A model generated the notes under the pieces. The model did not search any database, was not told the origin of the DNA, and worked only from the letters and a program-made list of their open reading frames with translations. Shown one piece after another: positions 48,551 to 57,528 of a stretch of DNA of 64,000 nt (positions are counted from its first letter, which is position 1; each line of letters begins with the position of its first letter). Made by a program: the position numbers and the translations under genes. Origin of the DNA: Sorangium cellulosum So ce56 (GTDB lineage Bacteria > Myxococcota_A > Polyangia > Polyangiales > Polyangiaceae); contig NC_010162.1 in assembly GCF_000067165.1 (NCBI RefSeq), positions 9,183,001-9,247,000 of the forward strand, in the 5' to 3' direction.

Positions 48551-49134
48551 GACCAGACCGGCTCGTAGCACAGGACCGAGAGCCCGCCGCCCAGGTTCTG
48601 GGTCCGGATCTGCCGCAGCGAGATGCGCTTGTCGCGGCGCGCGAACAGCGGCGTGCCGCCGCCGAGCACCACGGGGTGCACGATCAGGCGGAATTCGTCG
48701 ACGAGGCGGTGCTCGATCAGCGTCGACACCAGCGCGGCGCCGGCCCAGGCGACGATCGGCTTGCCGGGCTGCCGCTTGAGCGCGGCGATCTCCTCGGGGT
48801 CGCGGGCCACGCGGGTGTTGGCCCACGCGGCGTGCGTCAGGGTCCGGGACAGCACGACCTTGGGCAGGGCGTTCATCTTGCGCGCGAACGCGAGGTCCTG
48901 GGGCGAGCGCGGGTGGGCTTCGGCGTCGGGCCAGTACTGGAGCATGAGCTCGTAGGAGGTGCGCCCGTAGACCGCGAGGCCCACAGAGTCGACCATCTCG
49001 TCGCAGTACCGCTCGAACTGCGGGTTGCCGTCCTGGAACCAGTCGAGCTCGCGGCCCGGGCCCTCGATGTAGCCGTCGAGGGAGGTGATCATGGAGACGT
49101 AGAGGCGTCGTTCGGTCGGGGTCGTCGTCGTCAT
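48547..49134 (-). CDS. Dihydrofolate-reductase-fold (RibD C-terminal) protein
   Basis: 195 residues from ATG 49134: TERRLYVSMITSLDGYIEGP, LAVYGRTSYELMLQYWPDAE, NALPKVVLSRTLTHAAWANT, KPIVAWAGAALVSTLIEHRL, VDEFRLIVHPVVLGGGTPLF. These are the motifs of the RibD_C/DHFR-like family widely paired with ECF41-type sigma genes. NAD(P)H-dependent reduction is the expected chemistry; the substrate is unknown. Upstream frame to 49356 is rejected (low-complexity, repeat-derived). First gene of the two-gene operon with the sigma factor. Confidence 0.88.
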   Translation of the reverse strand: MTTTTPTERRLYVSMITSLDGYIEGPGRELDWFQDGNPQFERYCDEMVDSVGLAVYGRTSYELMLQYWPDAEAHPRSPQDLAFARKMNALPKVVLSRTLTHAAWANTRVARDPEEIAALKRQPGKPIVAWAGAALVSTLIEHRLVDEFRLIVHPVVLGGGTPLFARRDKRISLRQIRTQNLGGGLSVLCYEPVWS

Positions 49135-49386
49135 GGCCCACCGACGAACGGCGCGGCCGGAAGGATACGGGGGGCGAAGAAAAATTGTCGGGAGGAGAGG
49201 AAGACGGAGAGATTCACAGGGAGACGGGGAGGCGGGGAGGCGAGAGATGGGGATCGGTCGTTCGAACCTGCAGGCTCGGCGCCGGCGGCTTCGGACGGCA
49301 TCGATACGGGGCGGCGAGCAGGCTCGAAGGAGGATCCCCACCTCTCGCCTCTCCACCTTGCTCTGTCTATCTCTCTCTCCTCCCCG
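49135..49386. repeat. GA-rich repeat region, 3' exon side of the second intron
   Basis: Contains TTCACAGGGAGACGGGGAGG at 49213 (related to the inverted repeat at 16773-16836). GGCGAGAGATGGGGATC near 49239 and its inverted partner GATCCCCACCTCTCGCC near 49332 form a 17-base inverted repeat with one mismatch. No gene. Confidence 0.55.
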
Positions 49387-49427
49387 GTAGAGTAGCCCCC
49401 GGTCAACTACCCCGGGGGCCCTCGCCA

Positions 49428-49460
49428 GATCCGGACAAGGAGATTTCCACCATCCGGCTC
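49428..49460 (-). ncRNA. Group II intron domain V
   Basis: Minus strand reads GAGCCGGATGGTGGAAATCT followed by CCTTGTCCGGATC: paired GAGCCGGA/TCCGGATC ends and a GAAA-type cap, the conserved domain V form. Confidence 0.85.
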
Positions 49461-49475
49461 TTCCGCCGAGAGGGC

Positions 49476-50796
49476 TCAGGGGGACGTCCAGATCTGGACG
49501 CGGATCTGCGGCCTAGGCAGCGGGAAATCCCGCAGCAGCTCTTGAAACCGCTTCCAGTTCAGGTGCGCACGCTGGCTCCGCCGGCATAGCCACTTGTGCC
49601 ATGCCCGTTCGGTCGTACGGATCAGGAGCGCGATGCTCCGCAGGTTCCCGTTGACGCCGAAGTAGTTGCGGTGCCCGACGATGCGCCGTGTGAGCGCGGC
49701 GTGCTGTTCCTTGACCGGCCGGTGCCGATGGCGTCGGCAAAAGTCGGCGACGGCCGTGATGGCCCGTCGGAGGCGCGCCTTGCGTGTCTTCATGCTCGGC
49801 ATCCATCGACCCGCTCGGCTTCGCCGCCAGTAGTGCGTGAAGCCGAGGAAGTCGAAGGTCGCCGGCCCCTTGCCCCCGGGCTGCCCGTTGTCCGGGCGGC
49901 CGAAGGGCAACAGGCGGGTCTTGTCCGGATGCAGCTTCAGTCCGTACCGCTCGAAGCGCCGCGGCAGCACCTCCGTCACCCGCTTGGCGTCGTCCTCCCT
50001 CTCGAAGCCGATGATGAAGTCGTCGGCGTAGCGGATCAGGGGTGGCCTTGCCCACGAGCCGCGGTTGGACCTCGCGCTCGATCCACAAGTCGAGCACGTG
50101 GTGAAGGTAGACGTTGCCCAGCAGAGGCGACAGGACCGAGCCCTGCACCGTCCCATCCTCTGGCGCATAAAACTCCGCGCCGTCGAGGACCCCTACATGC
50201 AAGCACTTGCCGACCAGCCGCAGCAGCGACTTGTCGGCGACCCGGGCCTGGAGCATCTCCATCAGCTTCGTGCGGTCGATGCTGTCGAAGAAGGACTCGA
50301 TGTCGGCCTCCAGGATCCATTCCACCCCGCCGAGCAGCATCCGGTTCAGAGCTCGCAGCGCGTCGTGCGCGCTGCGACCGGGCCGAAACCCGTACGAGAC
50401 GTCTCGAAAGACCGGCTCGTAGATGACCTCCAGCATCTCCCGCACCGCGGCCTGGACGATCTTGTCCTCGGTGCACGAGATGCCGATCGGTCGCGTCTTG
50501 CCCCGTTCCTTCGGGATGTGCACCCGTCGGATGGGCTGGTGCCGGTAGCGCATCGACTTCATCCGCGCGTGCAGATCGCGGACGTTGTGCTCCAGGTCCT
50601 GCCCGTACTGCTCCTTCGTGATGCCATCCACGCCCACCGCCGCCTCGTTGCGGAGGCTGCGGTACGCTCGCTGCAGCGCTTCCTCGTCGATGAGGTGCGC
50701 CAGCGCGAGGAGGACCCCTTCCGGGTCTCGCTCCGCTCTCTCCCTTACCTTCAACAGTCCCGGTGACATGGTGTTCGCCGTCGTGGCAGCGATCAT
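49476..50796 (-). pseudogene. Group II intron reverse transcriptase, frameshifted
   Basis: ATG 50796 follows a strong TCAGGAGGGAACC. The first frame has LQRAYRSLRNEAAVGVDGIT, RRVHIPKERGKTRPIGISCT, VSYGFRPGRSAHDALRALNR, WILEADIESFFDSIDRTKLM and GTVQGSVLSPLLGNVYLHHV. At about 50040 an extra C in a CCCC run shifts the frame. The neighbouring frame resumes exactly at LIRYADDFIIGFEREDDAKR (catalytic YADD) and runs through FLGFTHYWRRSRAGRWMPSM and RIVGHRNYFGVNGNLRSIAL to 49476. The one-base shift in a homopolymer may be a real lesion or a base-calling error. Confidence 0.85.
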
Positions 50797-51370
50797 GGTT
50801 CCCTCCTGAAGTTCCTCTCGACACGGGTCCCCTTTGCTTGACGGGCTCCGGTGCCCTCCGTTCGCCCGCGTCGTCGCTCGTATGGGACCCTCCGACTCCC
50901 TCGTCTCCTTCGGCTTCGGCTCCGGTTCCCCTTGCTGTGGGCCTACCGCGAGGCGGATGCGCCTTTCCTTGCGGAGCCCGCTGGGCTCGGCTGCGAGACA
51001 CGGGCATCCGCGGCATGTCTCGCCCCGGGGACGGATCACCGGCTCCCCGTCGTACCGGCGTTTCTCGTGGAGAGACGAGGGCCTCCCAGGTGCCTGGGCC
51101 GTCCTCTTGCTGCGCGCCGCAGCCAGCTACCCCGCCGGGTGCGTCCCCCTCCCGCCCTTGCGAGGTAGGACGCTGTTGCCTTCAGGCGGGAGAACGCCCT
51201 GGGCACCCGGACGTTGGAGAATTTCGTGGCTGGCACGCTGCGGCTCGCTCACTCACCTGCCTACGCATCGCCGAACCCCTCACGGGGTCCGTCGCAAGGT
51301 TGGCTTCCGGCTGGTCGGGCGTGACCTTGGCCGGGCGGGATTCGCACCCGCTGGACAGCGAAACCCGATT

Positions 51371-52180
51371 TCAGAAGCTACCGCTCACTCCTTTCCCTCG
51401 GGACCAGCCTTGCCTGGTCGCACTCTCCCCGTCTCCCTGTGCACTCTCTCTTGCTCTGTTGCCTGTCCCTGAGCGGCTCAGACGGAGCCTGAAGTGGCCA
51501 AGCACGGTCCACGCGTCAAGGGCGTCATCCTCGCTCGGCGTCGGCCCGATGTTGTGCAGGACGAGCGGGAGGCCGCGCGGCCCCTTGCGATCGCTGACGA
51601 TGCCCACGTGATCCGGCGTGCACGAAGGGCACGGCTTGAGGGCCCAGACCACGATATCGCCAGGCTCCCAGGTGCGCGCCGCGGCCTCGTCGAACGTCCT
51701 GGGAAGCGACGTGGCGTGGGCGCGCAGGTAGGTAAGCATCGGCCCGACGCGGCGATGATCGATGTTGCGATCGGGACGCTCGACCGTCGTGTAGACCGCC
51801 CGGCGCGCGAGGATGTCTTCGTGGATCTTCTCCTGGAGATCGACGCCAGCGGCGCGGACGGCACGGACGACGACATCGGTGCAGACGCCGCGATCGGGGG
51901 CCGGATCACCGTTGGGGTAACCGATCGCGACCCACGCTGGATCGTAGGTGACGCCACGGGCGACCTCGAGGCGGGCGCGGGCGACGATCGGATCGCCTGA
52001 CGCGGGCGCGATGGCAGGCTCGGCAGGAGGCGCCGGAGCAGGCTCAGGCGCGGGCGCGGGCGCCTCCGCGCGTCCAGGCCCAGCGGCCGACGCGTGGCGG
52101 CTCTCGCGCGGAGCAGGCCCTTGCGAGCCACAGGCCACGAGGGTGACCGCGGCGACGAATCCCCAGGAACGTGAGCTCAT
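51371..52180 (-). CDS. DUF1287 family lipoprotein, 3' end altered by the intron
   Basis: 269 residues as read. N-terminus SSRSWGFVAAVTLVACGSQG with lipobox LVAC, a Pro/Ala-rich linker (PAPAPEPAPAPPAEPAIAPA), then the DUF1287 domain: ARLEVARGVTYDPAWVAIGY, PNGDPAPDRGVCTDVVVRAV, RRVGPMLTYLRAHATSLPRT, WEPGDIVVWALKPCPSCTPD, HVGIVSDRKGPRGLPLVLHN, DAWTVLGHFRL. C-T-D-V-V and H-V-G-I resemble NlpC/P60-type catalytic positions (Cys...His), so a peptidase/amidase role is possible. The domain ends at GHFRL (about 51480). The intron 5' end at 51423 lies in the following low-complexity tail, so function may survive. Confidence 0.8.
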   Translation of the reverse strand: MSSRSWGFVAAVTLVACGSQGPAPRESRHASAAGPGRAEAPAPAPEPAPAPPAEPAIAPASGDPIVARARLEVARGVTYDPAWVAIGYPNGDPAPDRGVCTDVVVRAVRAAGVDLQEKIHEDILARRAVYTTVERPDRNIDHRRVGPMLTYLRAHATSLPRTFDEAAARTWEPGDIVVWALKPCPSCTPDHVGIVSDRKGPRGLPLVLHNIGPTPSEDDALDAWTVLGHFRLRLSRSGTGNRARESAQGDGESATRQGWSRGKGVSGSF

Positions 52181-52364
52181 GGCGCGTCATCGGCCGGAGC
52201 GGGCGATCTGTGACAAGGACGGCGCACGAGCGCCCCCAGGCTCTCGAGCTCCCCCGGTCTGCCCTGGCGGCGCGCCGCCCTCCGCGCGACCTGCGACGAC
52301 GGCGCTGGGCAGACGCCGTTGGTGCTGTACAACCAAGGCTCACCCCTTGCCGAGGAGCTGCCGC

Positions 52365-53099
52365 ATGACGCGTCGTCTTCAGGAACGCCTGCTCGCGATC
52401 ATGGACCGCAAGAACCACTGGGCCTGGGCGCACCTCACCGGCCCCGGCCTCACGCGAGACCAGCTCGCGGTCCACTTCAGGCACGAATACCGGGTCTACG
52501 TGCGCGACTTCCCGGTGCTGCTCGCGCGCGTGCTCGGCCAGTCGCCGCCGGCCGCGGTGCGCAGCGCCCTCGCCGAGAACCTCTTCGAAGAGCAGACGGG
52601 CAAGCTCTCGCTGGGCGTGTCGCACCCGGAGCTCTTCCTGGAGATGATCGACGGCCTGGGCATCCCGCGCGCGGCCATCGAGGACGAGTCGCTCCCGCTC
52701 GAGCCCGAGGCCCACGCCTACCGGACACTGCTCGACCGCGCGAGCGCGGCGCCGCCGTGGGTCGTGGGCGCGGCGGTGCTGACGATCTTCGTGGAGGGCA
52801 GCGTGCACGAGCGCGCGGAGCTCCTCGGGCAGCGCGAGGCGCCGCCGATCGAGGAGGCGCTGCGCGCGCACCCGATGGTGCGGCACTACGGGTGTCCGCC
52901 CGAGCGCATGCGCCTGGCGAGGGCGCACCGGGCAGTCGAAGGAGGGCACCGGCGGGACGCGTGGGAGATGGTGCTGGGTCACGCGCCGGACGAGGGTCCG
53001 ACGGCGGACGCGGTCGCGTCGGCGGTGGCCGCAGCGCACGCGGCCTGGCTGGCGTACCGGGATGGAGTCGCGCGCGCCATGGGGCTCCGGCAGGCCTGA
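52365..53099 (+). CDS. Heme-oxygenase/TENA-fold (iron-containing redox enzyme-like) protein
   Basis: 244 residues from ATG 52365, preceded by GAGGAGCTGCC. All-helical: TRRLQERLLAIMDRKNHWAW, HFRHEYRVYVRDFPVLLARV, ALAENLFEEQTGKLSLGVSH, PELFLEMIDGLGIPRAAIED, VGAAVLTIFVEGSVHERAEL, PMVRHYGCPPERMRLARAHR, AVEGGHRRDAWEMVLGHAPD. The spacing H-x-x-Y...EN-x-x-E-E...H-x-E-x-F...E-G-S...H-x...E-x-x-H is that of the PqqC/TENA-like, HDO-type di-iron group. The true substrate cannot be read. Divergent from the DUF1287 gene. Confidence 0.75.
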   Translation: MTRRLQERLLAIMDRKNHWAWAHLTGPGLTRDQLAVHFRHEYRVYVRDFPVLLARVLGQSPPAAVRSALAENLFEEQTGKLSLGVSHPELFLEMIDGLGIPRAAIEDESLPLEPEAHAYRTLLDRASAAPPWVVGAAVLTIFVEGSVHERAELLGQREAPPIEEALRAHPMVRHYGCPPERMRLARAHRAVEGGHRRDAWEMVLGHAPDEGPTADAVASAVAAAHAAWLAYRDGVARAMGLRQA

Positions 53100-53211
53100 G
53101 CCGGCCCCGGCGCACTCCTCCGGTTCTGCCTGACACGCGCGGGGTTCACTGATAGAATCGCGCGCATCGCTTGGGCCGTTCTGCGCCCGTTTCTTGAGGA
53201 GATCTCCCCGT

Positions 53212-54201
53212 ATGTCCTTCTCGGCTCGTTCCTTTGCCTTCTTTGCCATGTACACGCTCGCGTCCGTGGCCGCGTGCGGCGGCGAATCCAGCTCCGGGGC
53301 CGGCGGCGCCGGCGGGTCGGGCGACGACGCCGCGGGCCCGGGCCCCGGGAGCACCTCCTCCGGCCCCGGCGCGACCAGCGGCGGCGCCACGAGCGGCAGC
53401 GGCGGCGCTACGAGCGGCAGCGGCAGCGCGACGACGGGCAGCGGCACGGGCGGCGCCGCCAGCAGCAGCGCCGCGAGCAGCGGCTCAGGCGACGTCACCA
53501 CGACCACCACGAGCACCGGAACCGGCGACACAACGACCAGCACGGCGGCGACCGGGGGCACGGATCCCGGCGGGTGCAGCATCTTCTGCTCCGACTTCGA
53601 GGGCGGCTCGCTGCCTTCCGAGATCCAGTTCTTCCCGGACTACCTGCGGCCGAGGATGGGCGAGTTCGTGACGCTGGACAGCACCGGTCACAGCGGCTCG
53701 CGCTCCGTCAAGGTCACGGGCACGGACTTCAGCCAGATGCTCGGCGTGGCCGTGCCGAGCAACTTCTGGGGCAGGATCTACCTCAAGAGCGCCACCGACA
53801 TCCAGATGGGCCACAACACGTATGTCGCGGCCGTGGAAGGCAACGGGGATCCCAACAACGGGGAGCAGATCCGCATCGGCGAGCACCAGTGTCAGCTCGA
53901 GCTGAACCGCAAGAGCGACGACAAAGAGATGCTCTCGAACGGCGGAATGTACATGTGCAGCGGCGGCGTGAAGCTCGTCGCGAACACCTGGTACTGCCTC
54001 GAGTTCCACTACGACGGGCCGGGCCGCTCGGTGAGCGTGTTCGTGGACGGCACCGAGGTCAACGCGATGCACGTCACGGACTGGGGCCCGTACGACTACA
54101 AGCTCTTCAAGTTCGGGTTCGAGAAGTACCACGGCGGGGCCAAGACGATGTGGTACGACGACCTCGCGCTCCACTCGGAGCGCGTCGGCTGCGGCAAGTG
54201 A
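53212..54201 (+). CDS. Lipoprotein with Ser/Gly linker and a jelly-roll-like domain
   Basis: From ATG 53212 (AGGAGA ten bases upstream), SFSARSFAFFAMYTLASVAA then CGG (lipobox VAAC). Residues of about 25-120 are a Ser/Gly/Thr linker with tandem TSGSGGA-type units. The C-terminal 210 residues (CSIFCSDFEGGSLPSEIQFF, GSRSVKVTGTDFSQMLGVAV, FWGRIYLKSATDIQMGHNTY, VANTWYCLEFHYDGPGRSVS, VFVDGTEVNAMHVTDWG, YDYKLFKFGFEKYHGGAKTM) have the beta-sandwich pattern of concanavalin-like/polysaccharide-lyase-type domains, with WYDDLAL near the end. A carbohydrate-binding surface role is likely; catalysis is not shown. Confidence 0.75.
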   Translation: MSFSARSFAFFAMYTLASVAACGGESSSGAGGAGGSGDDAAGPGPGSTSSGPGATSGGATSGSGGATSGSGSATTGSGTGGAASSSAASSGSGDVTTTTTSTGTGDTTTSTAATGGTDPGGCSIFCSDFEGGSLPSEIQFFPDYLRPRMGEFVTLDSTGHSGSRSVKVTGTDFSQMLGVAVPSNFWGRIYLKSATDIQMGHNTYVAAVEGNGDPNNGEQIRIGEHQCQLELNRKSDDKEMLSNGGMYMCSGGVKLVANTWYCLEFHYDGPGRSVSVFVDGTEVNAMHVTDWGPYDYKLFKFGFEKYHGGAKTMWYDDLALHSERVGCGK

Positions 54202-54214
54202 GGCCGCGCCGGGC

Positions 54215-55510
54215 TCAGTCGTCGATGACGGCGTTGACGATCCCGTCGAAGAACTCCGTGTTCCCGACCGCATCGAGCATCCGGTTCCAGCCGATCTCGT
54301 CGAACGGCGTCGGCACGCCGTGGTTCGTCAAGATGACCCCGATCAGCTCGCGGCGGCGATCGATCCACAGGAAGCACCCGGTGCCGCCCGCCTTGCCGCA
54401 AGAGCCGCTCGAGAGGCGCGACCCGCCGCTGGAGAAGCGGTGGGTCGCGAGCTCCCAGCCATAGCCCTTGGGCGTCAACAGAAGGTTCGCTATCGGCGAT
54501 ACGTCGGTCTCCGACTCCCTCACCTCGGGCGTCTGGTTGCTCACCATCGCGGCGGCGGCCTGGCGGCTCAGGACGCGGACGCCGCCGTACCTGCCGCCGT
54601 TCAGGATCATCTGGCAGAACACCGCGATGTCCCGCGCCGTCGAGAAGACGCCATCACAGCCGGCGATCCCGCCGAGCGCGTGATCCTGCTCGTCCTGCAC
54701 CTCGCCGCGCAGCACCCTCCCCCGGAGCTCGGAGTAGCCCGTGGCCGCGGTCCGCGAGATGAGCGCCGCCGGCGGGTTGAAGGTCGTGTCGCTCATGCCG
54801 AGCGGGCCCCAGATGCGCGCCTTCGCGAAGGCGTCGAGATCCATGCCCGAGGCGACCTCGATCACCCGCCCGAGGAGGCGGTAGGTGAGATCGCTGTAGA
54901 GCACCTGCGTGCCAGGGACGTACTCGAGCGGCGCCTCCGCCATGCGCTGCCAGACGCGCTCGGCGTCCGGATCGTCCAGGAACTGGCTGTCCAGCGGCAA
55001 GCCGGCCGTGTACCGGAGCATGTCGCGCACCTTGATGGCCTGCTTGCCGTTGGCCGCGAACTCCGGGATGAAGTCGGCTACCCGATCGTTCATCCGCAAC
55101 ACGCCGTCCTCCACGAGGATCACCGCCGACGTCGCCGTCGCGAGGACCTTGGTGATGGAGAGCAGGTCGAACAGCGTGTCGAGCGTCATCGGCTCGTCCG
55201 CGCCGCGGACCCGGGAGCCGAACGCCCGGTGCCCGACGATCCTCCCCCGCCGCGCCACAAGGGCGACCGCGCCCGGGAAGAGGCCGTCGGTCACCCGTCG
55301 CTGGATGCGCGCGAAGACGTCCTCGATGCGCTCCGAGCACAGGCCGACGCCCTCGGGCCGCCCAGGGACGAGCCGCTCGTACGTCGTCTGGATATGCGCC
55401 TCAGCCACCCTGGCCGACAGGACCGCCGGCGCGAACGCGGCCACCGCCGCCGTGCGGCCCAGCCCCTGGAGAAGGCGCCTGCGATTGAAAAATCCATGCT
55501 CGGTGCACAT
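54215..55510 (-). CDS. Serine hydrolase, beta-lactamase (class C-like) family, Tat-type signal
   Basis: 431 residues from ATG 55510, preceded by CAGGAGCGAGC. The N-terminus FFNRRRLLQGLGRTAAVAAF carries a twin-arginine-like R-R-R-L-L-Q signal, so export in folded form is expected. The beta-lactamase/esterase motifs are S-x-x-K in LLSITKVLATATSAVILVED, Y-S-D in LYSDLTYRLLGRVIEVASGM (in place of Y-x-N), and the late H/K-x-G-like G-G-T-G region (SCGKAGGTGCFLWIDRRREL). Length and order match the serine hydrolase family that includes esterases and D-aminopeptidases. A beta-lactam substrate is not implied. It converges with the lipoprotein gene. Confidence 0.85.
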   Translation of the reverse strand: MCTEHGFFNRRRLLQGLGRTAAVAAFAPAVLSARVAEAHIQTTYERLVPGRPEGVGLCSERIEDVFARIQRRVTDGLFPGAVALVARRGRIVGHRAFGSRVRGADEPMTLDTLFDLLSITKVLATATSAVILVEDGVLRMNDRVADFIPEFAANGKQAIKVRDMLRYTAGLPLDSQFLDDPDAERVWQRMAEAPLEYVPGTQVLYSDLTYRLLGRVIEVASGMDLDAFAKARIWGPLGMSDTTFNPPAALISRTAATGYSELRGRVLRGEVQDEQDHALGGIAGCDGVFSTARDIAVFCQMILNGGRYGGVRVLSRQAAAAMVSNQTPEVRESETDVSPIANLLLTPKGYGWELATHRFSSGGSRLSSGSCGKAGGTGCFLWIDRRRELIGVILTNHGVPTPFDEIGWNRMLDAVGNTEFFDGIVNAVIDD

Positions 55511-55851
55511 GCTCGCTCCTGATCCGTGATCCGTGGGGGGCCGGGTCGCGCCGCTGCAGAGCCCGCTCGGGCGCGCTTTCGCGCGCCGTCGCCGAGGTCG
55601 CCATCGACGCTCGCGAGCGCCCGAATTCCTGGACAGCAGGAGGCGTGCCGAGCAGCGGACCCAGCGATTCGCGGCGCCGCCGCGCGAGAGCGCCGGCGGA
55701 CCGGTGCGCCGATCGTGCACCCGCCTGCACGATCGGCCGCGCTATCGCCCGCGCGGTCCCGGCGCTCTGCACGGTCTTGCACGATTCGTGCAAATCTTCG
55801 TGCAGATCAACGCCAAACCAGCGCACGGCGGCGCGCGGCGCCGCGTAGGAT

Positions 55852-57528
55852 GTGCTCGTGGACGAAGGCTTTCCCGGCAGCGATGTGCGGGGCTCCTGCG
55901 CGACGACGCTCCGGCTCGCGATCGTGGCCGGCAGCACGATCACCTTCGCCCCGCTGCCGCCCCACGGCCGCGTCGTCCTCGGGCGCGACGAGGGGTGCGA
56001 CGTGCGGATCGACGATCGCTCGGTGTCGCGCCGGCACGCGGCCCTCCACGTCGGCCCGCCGCTCCGGATCGAGGACCTCGGGAGCGCCAACGGCACCTTC
56101 GTCGGCGAGCCGCAGGCCCGCGCGCTGACGGCGCGCACGCACCGCCTGCGGCGCCTCTCGCGGGAGAGCGCCGAGGTCGGCGTCGGCGAGCGCTTCAACC
56201 TCGGCGCGACCACCGTCGTCGTCGGCCGCGCGCCCGGCGGGGCGGCCGAGGAGCCCGACCGCGGAAAGCCGCCCGCGGACATCGTGCTGCTGGCCCCGGC
56301 GATGCTGGCGCTCTACGAGCAGGCCGCCCGCGCCGCGCGGAGCCCCATCAGCGTGCTCATCCTGGGCGAGACGGGGGTGGGCAAGGAGGTGCTCGCCCGG
56401 ACCCTCCACGCGCGCTCTCCGCGGTCGAGCGGGCCTTACGTCGAGCTGAACTGCGCCGCGCTGCCGCCGTCGCTCCTCGAGGGCGAGCTCTTCGGCCACG
56501 AGAAGAGCGCCTTCACGGGCGCCAGCCACGCGCGCCCCGGCCTGCTCGAGGCGGCCCACGGGGGCACGCTGTTCCTCGACGAGATCGGCGAGCTGCCCCT
56601 CGCGTTCCAGGCGAAGCTGCTCCGCGTCCTCGAGGACCGGAAGGTGCTCCGCATCGGGGGCCGCACCCCCCGCCGGCTCGATCTCCGCTTCGTGGCGGCG
56701 ACCAACCGCGATCTCGAGGCGGAGATCGCGCGCGGCGCCTTCCGCCAGGACCTCTACTTCCGGCTGAACGGCATCTCCCTCGTCGTCCCGCCGCTCCGCG
56801 AGCGGGTCGCCGAGATCGGCCCGCTCGCCGGCAGGTTCCTCGAGGAGGCGTGCCTGCAGCTCGACCAGCGCGGCGCGCCGCGCATCTCGCCGGAGGCGCT
56901 CGCCGCCCTCGAGGCATACGCCTGGCCGGGGAACGTGCGCGAGCTGCGCAACGTGATCGAGCGCGCGGCGGTCCTGTGCGCGGGGGAGTCGGTCCTGCCC
57001 GCCGATCTGCCGCCGCACCTGATGAACGGCGCCACGCCCCCGTCGAGCGGCGCCGCGTCGCGGCCGAGCGGCACCATCCCCCCGCCGCCGCCATTGCCGC
57101 CGAGCGGCGCCGCGCTGCCGCCCAGCGGCGCCGCGCTGCCGCCGAGCGGCGCCGCGCTGCCGCCCGCCGGCGCCGCGCCCTTGTCGAGCGGCGACGCCCC
57201 CCCGTCGGGCCGCGCCGCGCCCCCGTCGAGCCGCGCCACGCCCCTGTCGAGCGGCGACGCACCCCCGTCGGGCCGCGCCGCGCTGCCGCCGCCTCCGCCC
57301 AGCGGCGCCGGGCTGCCGCCGGCCGACGCACCGCCGCCGAGCGGCGACGCCCTGGCGAGGCTCCGGCTCGAGATGAAGGCCGCGGACCGACAGCGCGTCG
57401 TCGAGGCCCTCGAGCGGTCCGCGGGCAACCAGACGCGCGCCGCCAAGCTCCTCGGCGTCTCGCTGCGCACGCTGATCAACCGAATCGACGAGTACGGCAT
57501 CCCGCGGCCGCGGAAGCGGTCGCCCTGA
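55852..57528 (+). CDS. FHA-domain sigma-54-dependent transcription activator
   Basis: 558 residues from GTG 55852. FHA domain (residues of about 20-110): GRVVLGRDEGCDVRIDDRSV, SRRHAALHVGPPLRIEDLGS, ANGTFVGE. AAA+ domain (about 145-380): LILGETGVGKEVLARTLHAR (Walker A), ELFGHEKSAFTGASHARPGL (GAFTGA loop with Ser for the first Gly), GTLFLDEIGELPLAFQAKLL (Walker B), RFVAATNRDLEAEIARGAFR and WPGNVRELRNVIERAAVLCA. A linker of about 110 residues follows, nearly only Pro/Ala/Gly/Ser with SGAALPP-type repeats. A Fis-type HTH ends the protein: RQRVVEALERSAGNQTRAAK, LLGVSLRTLINRIDEYGIPR. FHA input couples sigma-54 activation to Ser/Thr kinase signals. Confidence 0.9.
   Translation: MLVDEGFPGSDVRGSCATTLRLAIVAGSTITFAPLPPHGRVVLGRDEGCDVRIDDRSVSRRHAALHVGPPLRIEDLGSANGTFVGEPQARALTARTHRLRRLSRESAEVGVGERFNLGATTVVVGRAPGGAAEEPDRGKPPADIVLLAPAMLALYEQAARAARSPISVLILGETGVGKEVLARTLHARSPRSSGPYVELNCAALPPSLLEGELFGHEKSAFTGASHARPGLLEAAHGGTLFLDEIGELPLAFQAKLLRVLEDRKVLRIGGRTPRRLDLRFVAATNRDLEAEIARGAFRQDLYFRLNGISLVVPPLRERVAEIGPLAGRFLEEACLQLDQRGAPRISPEALAALEAYAWPGNVRELRNVIERAAVLCAGESVLPADLPPHLMNGATPPSSGAASRPSGTIPPPPPLPPSGAALPPSGAALPPSGAALPPAGAAPLSSGDAPPSGRAAPPSSRATPLSSGDAPPSGRAALPPPPPSGAGLPPADAPPPSGDALARLRLEMKAADRQRVVEALERSAGNQTRAAKLLGVSLRTLINRIDEYGIPRPRKRSP
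57120..57345 (+). repeat. Coding GC-rich tandem repeats in the activator linker
   Basis: Units of 21 bases (GAGCGGCGCCGCGCTGCCGCC and variants) repeat four or more times, then looser variants. They encode the Pro/Ala/Ser linker and each contains the palindrome GGCGCC, so the stretch is prone to slippage. Confidence 0.7.

Larger units (their letters stand above)
49387..51423 (-). mobile_element. Second group II intron
   Basis: The 5' end at 51423 is the classical GTGCGACC. The reverse transcriptase lies at 49476-50796 and domain V at 49428-49460. Domain VI (GGGCCCCCGGGGTAGTTGAC with CGGGGGCTACTCTAC) places the 3' end at about 49387. Total about 2037 bp. It sits between GA-rich exons (CAGGGAGACGGGGAGA upstream, CGGGGAGGAGAG downstream) at the 3' side of a DUF1287 gene. 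A different subtype from the intron at 22.3-24.3 kb, judging from RT and domain VI sequence. Confidence 0.8.

Noticed and set aside
54468..54683. Short plus-strand frames within the serine hydrolase gene
   Set aside because: Antisense of a clear S-x-x-K hydrolase with Tat-type signal.
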